Part shown: positions 57,040-64,000 of the stretch, piece after piece
Numbering within the stretch: the first letter of the stretch is position 1
How the letters are laid out: every line of letters starts with the position of its first letter
Origin: Molanna angustata
Taxonomy: Eukaryota; Arthropoda; Insecta; Trichoptera; Molannidae
Direction: 5' to 3'
Length of the DNA stretch: 64,000 nt
NCBI GenBank assembly: GCA_963576475.1
Contig: OY754970.1
Coordinates: 40,309,447-40,373,446, forward strand
Position numbers and translations under genes: made by a program
Notes under the pieces: model-generated
What the model was told of the DNA's origin: nothing
The model's input: the letters and a program-made list of their open reading frames with translations, nothing else
Databases searched by the model: none

Positions 57040-57145
57040 TTTCAATAAATGAATGTGTGCAAAAATAGAGGAGTATGGCGCTCGTTTCTCTCTGTTTACC
57101 CCGTAAGGTATATGGCGTGATGGTATGTATGTATGTATGTTTGTA
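57040..57145 (+). pseudogene. RTE-like LINE 3' terminus, copy 8b (plus)
   Basis: The plus frame gives CKNRGVWRSFLSVYPVRYMA then a stop, and ends ATGGCGTGATGGTATGTATG plus (TATG)n. It is the next segment of the same LINE as 56862-57037 but on the opposite strand, so the two halves lie head to head. Confidence 0.75.
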
Positions 57146-59248
57146 ACTAAATTTTAATAAACGTTTTCGAAAATATATTTTTTTAAACTTTGAACCCTCA
57201 TATCTCTTAACAAGGTTTTATGGACGTACACTCCAATTCTCAGCAAGAGATATATGTAACCCCTGACCAGTTAATTTAAACAAACAAACACATATTGTGA
57301 CATTCAAAGCTAGGAAAACTTGTTCTGATACGGATTACTTACAATATTCCTCTATAAATATATTATCTTAAGGTATATTATCCAGCCAAAAAAATATGGT
57401 ATTGTAAATTATTTAATGAAAAATACAAAACAATAATAAGAAAAAAAAGGTAAAATAAAGTTTATTAAAATGAACAGAAAATATATATAAAAACCAAATG
57501 ATGAATTTTCTTTCTTACATAATATTTTTGAACAAAACATATTTAATAATATGTTTTTTTTACAAAGCATTTTTGTGACAACATAGTTTGATAACACGAT
57601 GACATTTATATCGAGAGAGCCGAAATTTGAGTTCGGTATTACTATCTAAGGCTATTCAACTTATCGGCACGTAGGTACACTTTAGAAAAAAAATATTAAA
57701 ATTTGTTCCATAAATCATTGCTTATTTAAATTATGTAAAACAAAAAGCCTTGAGGTAAAAAGAAGGTTTTGATAAAAAAATATTTTAATAAGTCCTTCAG
57801 GATCCGTTGTATATTAACCACTAACCACTCCTTTTATCTCATTATCCCCTTAATTTTGCCGTTTTTGTTTAGGTGTATGTTTCTCTATTGTCTTTTATGA
57901 ATTTTCCACGGCGAGTTTTCGTTATTTGTTCAAGTAATTTTCCCGCCTAAGGTCTTCCGACATCCACATTCCTTGAATATTATTTTATCTTACAAAAACA
58001 CCTACAAAAGGAATTATGATAATCAATTAAACGAAAATAACGACACTCGGTCCTGGTATTGAGAAAGTAAATCTAGAAGTAGTTACATAAATGTCCCATT
58101 TACATTACGGTCCAACATTGTGTTCATAATAAAAATAAAATTAACACACACGGAGACATTTACACACTCCATACATATAAAATGTGGTTCAGTGTCTAAA
58201 AATGTAATGAATCAACTCATTGTTTCGATGGAAACTAAAAGTACAAAGAGAATATTTAAACCTAACCTTACCTAAAGTTGAAAATACAAGAGGCTGGTTC
58301 GTGGCTAAACTTTATCCTTTGCTATCTCTTTTGTATGGTGGAATTAAAACCAGCCACGTTTTTGAAATGGTTAATAGTTGATTTTTGTTCTATCGTATAA
58401 AGTGAAGGTACGTACCACAGGGGTTCATCTATTTATTTGGGGGTTCTACGGAGTAAAATGATATCAGAGTTACATATAAATAATGTGGTAAAAACATACA
58501 AATCTCACTGAAACTAAACACAAAAATATTCAAATTTAATATAATTTGTAATTTCAAGCAATAATATCATGTAGCATTAACGTGCAAATAAATGTCTATC
58601 AATATAATGTCATAATATGTGCATGAAAATTGCATCAAAGTTTAATTTGTCGAGTCGGATGATGACAGTGTGAGTGTGACCATCAAAAACGCACAGGCTA
58701 TAATTTTAAACTGGGTACCTGCGTGGATTAAAAAATGAAACGACATTAATCTTAGAAATAAATAAAATATTAAGTATATTTTTGAATAAAATAAATTGCT
58801 CAAAATTGCTGCGTTATTTTTATTTTGATATTTTACCAGTGGAAATCAAGATGCCGAGGAAAAAATATTTATAGATTAATGTAATAATATGAAAATTTCC
58901 CTTTTACCATTTGTGAGATTTGATTTTGCTTGTGAAAATAAATGCTTTGAAATTGGATACCACAACAATTATTATTATTATTATTATTACTAGGTATTTC
59001 CTCGGAATTATACTAATTTCGTAGGATTTGTTATTTTCTGCTGGGAATTAAGAAATTACATTGCTCATAATAAAATCATGTCGTTCTTTGTGCAAAAATA
59101 TATCGAAAAAATAATATATAACATTAATTTAAATATAAGACTGGATAAGATTCAATGTAAAATGTCAGTGTTGATCTCAGAATGTCAAAAAATTGGCAGA
59201 TCTTTTGACCACATGTTATCAATTAGGACAAAATCTAAGTGACAATGT
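57146..59248. other. AT-rich spacer
   Basis: About 2.1 kb with no recognised gene or repeat beyond a short (ATT)n at 58970-58988. Confidence 0.4.
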
Positions 59249-59250
59249 TA

Positions 59251-59811
59251 CACAGAGTGTCTCAAAATATAGTTTAAATTTAGTGGATCGATTAAAAAAA
59301 AAAGTAAGCCGTGTATCGAATAAAAATATTAAAGTACACAATTTGAGAATTGATTTCTTAAAAATAATATCGTCGAAATGTAGACCCTCGCGTTCGCAGC
59401 ACTCATTTAATCGAACAGTAAAATTACTTATGACGGCTTGGAAGGTTGACTCAGTGATGGTTACCATTTCGTGACGGATATTTTCTTTCAAATGCGCCAG
59501 GGAAGTCGGTTTATTGGCGTAAACTTAAGTTTTAAGATAACCCCATAGGAAAAAGTCCATAGGGGTTATATCAGGACTGCGCGGTGGCCCAATTTATGTC
59601 ACCTCTTCTGGAGTTCAATTTGAAAAAATGGGATAATTTCACGAACTCGTGGCAGAGATGTATTGGACGTGTGTGACGTTGCTCCGTCCTGCTGGTGCCA
59701 TGTTCTTTGGTTATAGTCAGGAAAGTTTTGCAGCTCAGGTACCAAGAAGTCGTCTAACATCTCCACATAACGCTCTGAATACATATATAAACTTTCTTTT
59801 GAGACACCTTG
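59251..59811 (-). mobile_element. internally deleted mariner-type transposon (561 bp)
   Basis: TA flanks at 59249-59250 and 59812-59813. Ends CACAGAGTGTCTCAAAATAT and CAAGGTGTCTCAAAAGAAAG are an inverted pair of about 25 bp with a few changes, continuing AGTTTA. The transposase reads on the minus strand and only its C-terminal half remains: the upstream part is missing directly after the TIR, so this is a deletion derivative. Confidence 0.88.
59281..59784 (-). pseudogene. mariner transposase C-terminal half, frame-broken
   Basis: The minus-strand frame from 59784 reads YVEMLDDFLVPELQNF, then WHQQDGATSHTSNTSL, the block holding the second catalytic Asp in 'wf.QDgAtaHt'. After a stop near 59599, the shifted frame would continue through the PL(W/D)F.(W)GY region (about 59530-59570), and a second open segment (59219-59491) reads MKENIRHEMVTITESTFQAV then NFTVRLNECCEREGLHFDDI, matching the usual C-terminus 'lk..Ir.e...i.......v..n...Rl..c....G.hf.dIif'. 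The N-terminal helix-turn-helix domains and first catalytic Asp are absent. Inactive. Confidence 0.85.
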
Positions 59812-59819
59812 TATTATGT

Positions 59820-61140
59820 GGACACAAATTCATATACTTAAGAATTAAGTAAATGAAGAGATTTCTTTGTGATAATGTGATTTATAAAAGATATCTTTAG
59901 CATTTTTAAATTTTCTCTTTCCTTAGCTCATTTTGTCATCACACTTTTAATTATTATTGTAATCTCTTTTTCGTTTATATATTCTCATACTATTTAATAT
60001 TTTTTTAGAGATTCTGGTTGTATGTAATTTGTAAAACTTATTAATCTCGTTTGATTATTACATAAATACTTGAAAAGTACTCAAAATAAAAAATAAAACT
60101 TTTTCATAACAAGCTCTTAAATAAAAAAACATGATTTTCTGAATTGCCAAAAATATTGAACATGTAAAAACGCAATTGGGAAAAATGTACCATTCAACTA
60201 ATGTTAAATGCGTACATTTTCTCTTGTATAAAAATCCTGAAGGACAAAAGCAAATTTCTGTTACACACAATATTAAATTTTGGTAATTTGGTATTAGATT
60301 TTGGTAATTTTAGAATTTAGAAGCAAAATGGTAATATCATTTAAGTAGGTACTCTCACACGATAACAAAAAAATACAAATTTACCATCGATGTCAAAATA
60401 TTTTATGGCTTAAAATTATATTTTTTATTTAATGATTCGACGTAATTTGCATTTTTCAATAAAATGTAAATTTCAAAGGGCTCATTTCATGTTCGCCACG
60501 TCAATTAAACTGAGTTTTACTAAATTAATTTTTCTCTTATTTGTTTATTTAATGGACGCGGTGCACGCAATATAAAATATAATATTATATTATTTTTGTA
60601 ACAATGTATTTTGAAATAATAATTACGTGAACGATCAACTCTTGGTTGAAAAAAAAACAACGGACCCAGTAGCTAACCGATTAGCTTTTATTGATTCCAA
60701 ATATATTTACCATCATATTTATTTTAAAAATAATACTTTATACATATTTAATAATTACTTTCACGTATATAATAAATAAATCCGATTGTTTTTACGGACA
60801 CTTAGAAACTAAATAAAAAAAAGATTGATACGAATTGTATTTATTTTAGGTTACCTAATTTAGGTTTAAGTTAATATTAATAATATGAAGGTACCTAGGT
60901 ACTTAAAGACTACCACGCTGAGTCTCTAGGTTAGGCAAGGAGGAATTATAAATTCGTATCCTGATACAAATTCTTCTCTTTGTTTAAATTCAAGCATTTC
61001 ACAGGGCGGGATGGAGGCAGTTTCTTGAGGAGGCCAAGGCCCACACCGGGCTGTAGCGCTATTGCTGATGATGATGTAATACCAATATGCTCTTTCTTTC
61101 GACATTCCCACCTTTCAATGTTTCATTTCAATAGTTTTGT
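59820..61140. other. AT-rich spacer
   Basis: Nothing recognised. Confidence 0.4.
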
Positions 61141-61154
61141 CATTTTGTCAGCAA

Positions 61155-61235
61155 TCAAGGGATTGCAATCGCTGGATTCTGCATCGAGCAATCCAGCTGG
61201 ATCCAGCACATTTTTCGTCTAGCTGGATCCAGCGC
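61155..61235 (+). repeat. clustered GCTGGATCCAGC-like palindromes
   Basis: CAATCGCTGGATTCTGC, CAATCCAGCTGGATCCAGCA and CTAGCTGGATCCAGCG occur in 80 bp. A related block, TGCTGGGTCTAACGCGGATC then CAGCGCGGACCCC, lies past the hAT-like element at about 62012-62043. Confidence 0.6.
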
Positions 61236-61342
61236 CGGGAATCCGCATTAATAAATTTTCAAATAATGGCGTAAAAGACTACTTTGTTGTATTAAAACAA
61301 AGTCTTTGCCGTTGAGAAATGATTTGTTTAATGTACAAAAAC

Positions 61343-61843
61343 TAGTGTCCGACCGAAGCTTCGGCTTCGGCTTCGGCCACCTTCGGCCAAAAAAAAAAAC
61401 ACCTTCGGCTTCGGCTTCGGCCAAAAATAACCCGAATTTTCGGCCGAAGCCGAAGCTTTTTGTCAGCCGCTAAAACAGTTAAAACGTCATAGATAGACTG
61501 AAAACACAAATAAAAACTGTCTCTCCACTGGGAATCGAACCCACGACCCTTGGCTCAGTAGTCAGATATCATACCAACTGAGTCATGAAAGCGATTTTTC
61601 ATTATTTTAATCGAATTTTTTTAGTAAAATCAAACGACCTAGGACCCTTTTTTTTTAAATGTCCGCTCTTGGCTCAGTAGTTAGATATCTAACTAACTAA
61701 GTCACGAAAGCAGATTATTTATTATTTTAATCGATTTTTTTAGAAAAATCAAACCTTCGGCTTCGGCTTCGTCCGTAGGTTACGGCTAAGGCCAAACAAT
61801 CGGCTTCGGCTTCGGCCAAAATCTGACCTTAGGTCGGACACCA
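61343..61843. mobile_element. 501-bp hAT-like nonautonomous element with 8-bp target duplication
   Basis: Perfect 8-bp direct repeat ACAAAAAC at 61335-61342 and 61844-61851. Ends TAGTGTCCGACC and the complement of TGGTGTCCGACC (one mismatch) are of hAT type. Subterminal (CTTCGG)n and CCGAAG arrays lie at both sides (61356-61460 and 61755-61822). Two minus-strand tRNA-like heads sit inside. No transposase. Confidence 0.9.
61505..61755 (-). repeat. tandem pair of SINE S1-type tRNA heads inside the hAT-like element
   Basis: Copy one (61510-61600): CATGACTCAGTTGGTATGAT, ATCTGACTACTGAGCCAAGG and B box GTGGGTTCGATTCCCAGTGG on the minus strand. Copy two (61660-61720) repeats CTGAGCCAAGAG and the GTTAGATATCTAACT part without the B box. 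The stretch after each (CATTATTTTAATCG..TTTTTTTAG..AAATCAAA) is also duplicated, so about 130 bp was duplicated in tandem. Confidence 0.8.
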
Positions 61844-62379
61844 ACAAAAACGTCATATATCAATACAATGATTTTACACAACAAAATAAAGACAATTGAT
61901 ATGACTTATTTATACTTTTTTCAATCGATTAAATTAACGTTTAATTATGAATAAAACTAAGTTGTCTAATATTTATCAGAATATGCGAGTTTTTATTAAA
62001 AATCAAAAATTGCTGGGTCTAACGCGGATCCAGCGCGGACCCCATAAGATTTCAACTCTTAGGTATGCAGGTATGTATTTTGATCAATGTACCTATGTAA
62101 GGTCTTAATTCTATCTTTGAATATGGCTGAATTGTTCACAAAGAAACGTCTTCTACGAAACCAAATGTAAACACTGGAAATATACAAATTAAATCCGTTG
62201 ATATAATCAAAATAATCCTCTGTATGGCCTTGAATATTTAATTCTTCCTTTAAATAATTACGCGGCCATCCTTTCGGGGCAAAAATAAAGTATTTACATT
62301 ATTGAAAAACAGAGTGAAGAGATGAATACCAAGACGATGAGAGAACAAACGAATTCTGGACGAGGAGAGTGTGGTTTAT
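61844..62379. other. spacer
   Basis: Apart from the GCGGATCCAGCG block near 62025, nothing is recognised. Confidence 0.4.
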
Positions 62380-62720
62380 CAGCAAAAAAGCAAAAGTTTG
62401 TAAGTAGGGTTGATTTTAAAGATTAACGTGCCGCACATCCTCTAAGCGACCTCACGAGGAGAGGAGAGATCGGAACTCCCCGATGGAGGAGGGAGAAGGA
62501 AGATGGGAAGAATGAGAGGAAGGATGGAGATTCTGGAAAGAGAGAGTAAGTATATGGGAGTAGGTGGCGTATCGCGCAGATTACGCGGGTCGTGTGGTTA
62601 ATGAATTTTTAAGTCGTCTCTACTTAATGTGCATCGTGCATGTATTACGACCATACAACCAACAATTACGCACAGCTGCCGCTTGCTAGTGTGGCGTGAT
62701 ATAAATTTTCATAAAATTTA
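62380..62720 (+). other. GC-richer, purine-rich unique-looking stretch
   Basis: G/A-rich 62450-62550 with donor-like GTAAGT at 62546-62551, followed by CpG-containing sequence (GGCGTATCGCGCAGATTACG) and an E-box-like CAGCTG near 62672. No repeat match, no clear coding frame. Candidate exon or regulatory DNA; unresolved. Confidence 0.3.
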
Positions 62721-64000
62721 ATAATATTACCTACACTGTGTTGTGTTGTGTATAGTAATAATGTGCGGTATCTACACTCGAAACGCTCGGTAAGGGTAAT
62801 ATAATCTAAGCTGCAGAGTTGGATATAAGGTGATTTTATTTAGTGATTTCATACGAATTGTCATTTTTTCTTACAAAAATCTTAAGTTACACAAACATAG
62901 ATAGTACTTTTTTTACTCCTCACTAAGTGGGTACTATATAGTGGGGAGTTACGATTTCGCAATTTTTAAGGGTATTTTTTTTTATTACAGATTATCAACT
63001 AGTATCACGCTGAGATTGTATTCTGAAAGTTTCATCACAATGTATCTGTGTGTGTGCTATGTGCTGTGTACTGTGTGCTATGTACGGCGTGTTTATTTTA
63101 CTTAATCAATTATAGACTTTTTTACAAATTATACCATTAGATTTTGAAACCCCATTTTTATACCCCGTTAGATTTTGAAAGATATCTGAATAGTGCTTCT
63201 CATTTTTTTTAATGCAAAAATTGCAACTACAGCACAGAAAAAAACTGTCATTTTGGGGAATATTACTTTTCAATGACGACTTGCACACTTTACAGAATTT
63301 TTAGACCAAAACAATTTAAAATATCTTTGAATGGTCATATTCTTAGCAAAACATGATCCAATAAGTTGATTTTTTCTTGCATGTATAAATGTATTAGTAC
63401 GATTCTCTTCTCTCAGACACGAGTTTTAACTCTATCAACTAACTTATTTTGTTTTAAAGTAGTGGTATTGTAATAAAACAAACAAATAAAAAAAAATCCT
63501 CATAAAAAAAAAGGAAAAAAATACAATCGAGAAATATTTGTTTCTGATAATCGATTTTCGAATTGTTTCCATTCATTCGGAAGCCTTCTGTGTTTGTGTT
63601 GAGATTTGTTGGTTTGTAACCTTCCAGAACCTTCCATAACATAGGTAAATGGATGCGAGCTCTAGATGGACGGTGTTTGGTTAGGCACTCGGTGTGTGGG
63701 ATAAAATCCTATAAGCAAACACCGGGAGGGGGGAGGTATGAGAAAGGGGAAGGGTTTATGATGTTTTGTGGTCCTTGCGGTCACCTTTTGGAAGTACACA
63801 CAATTATTTTCGAGGGCTCGCTCAACAATACACTAGTTCTTTTTAGTATAATCCCGCTCACCACGTGAAGCACACAATAAACATATACCTCAAGGACGTT
63901 GTGCTTCTTTACGTTTTGTGTTTTCGGGGTATTGTTTTGCGGTATGAATGTGTTAACTTTTCCCAAAACAAAACTTCCATGACTCCTAAGGTTTTGGATG
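62721..64000. other. spacer to window end
   Basis: AT-rich. A small inverted motif, CCTCACTAAGTGGGTACTAT with TATAGTGGGGAG, lies at 62918-62948, and a G-rich patch at 63720-63755. No gene recognised. Confidence 0.4.

Overview
The window looks like intergenic or intronic DNA from an AT-rich insect nuclear genome. Lepidoptera is the most likely order. Three things suggest this: very high A+T with the recurrent short word TAGGTACCTA, the absence of any long open frame, and a dense mix of decayed non-LTR retrotransposons (RTE-like, Jockey/CR1-like and L2-like C-terminal remnants), tRNA-headed SINEs and terminal-inverted-repeat (TIR) DNA elements of the kind common in moths and butterflies. The order-level call is inference. 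I see no rRNA, no intact tRNA, no CRISPR and no convincing host protein-coding gene. The best host-exon candidates are a 49-codon frame with a CPRC motif at 51711-51860 and GC-richer islands near 13.9-14.7 kb, 51.9-52.1 kb and 62.4-62.7 kb.

Layout. 0-4.3 kb: a short 3' repeat of family A, then a Jockey/CR1-like LINE end with tail. 4.36-4.52 kb: a perfect 73-bp hairpin. 7.1-8.1 kb: a 644-bp element with TTA target duplication, abutting an L2-like LINE end. 8.7-9.1 kb: a CA microsatellite and a LINE tail. 9.5-13.2 kb: family F repeats flanking a 1.8-kb Harbinger-like element with a MADF-like frame and a nested Jockey-type LINE. 13.9-14.7 kb: GC island. 16.46-16.65 kb: second near-perfect hairpin. 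17.7-20.3 kb: RTE, F and SINE fragments. 22.4-24 kb: a 1.3-kb decayed RTE-like LINE and a SINE. 27.9-33.2 kb: A repeat, RTE, Jockey-type and SINE remnants. 35-43 kb: inverted-repeat elements, RTE ends, family G, a SINE and a 562-bp family F element. 46-50 kb: an F copy split by a 279-bp TIR element, further F, A and RTE copies. 52.6-57.1 kb: family G, two SINEs, a 9 x 37-bp minisatellite, a full-length foldback F element and a head-to-head RTE pair. 59.25-59.81 kb: an internally deleted mariner. 61.34-61.84 kb: a hAT-like element with perfect 8-bp target duplication.

Most unusual signals. (1) Four scattered sites carry the parts of a minimal type I hammerhead ribozyme: a CUGANGA-like box, a U, a short stem II, GAAA or a near match, a 6-nt self-complementary ACNNGU stem III, then C or A. 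Two sit at the centre of perfect or near-perfect inverted repeats, an arrangement that recalls Penelope-like elements and retrozymes. (2) Family F has seven copies in 64 kb. The best copy has 187-bp inverted arms set inside 11-bp direct repeats, and a second copy has much shorter arms and 12-bp direct repeats. No genes act together here; the biology is layered mobile-element insertion and decay.
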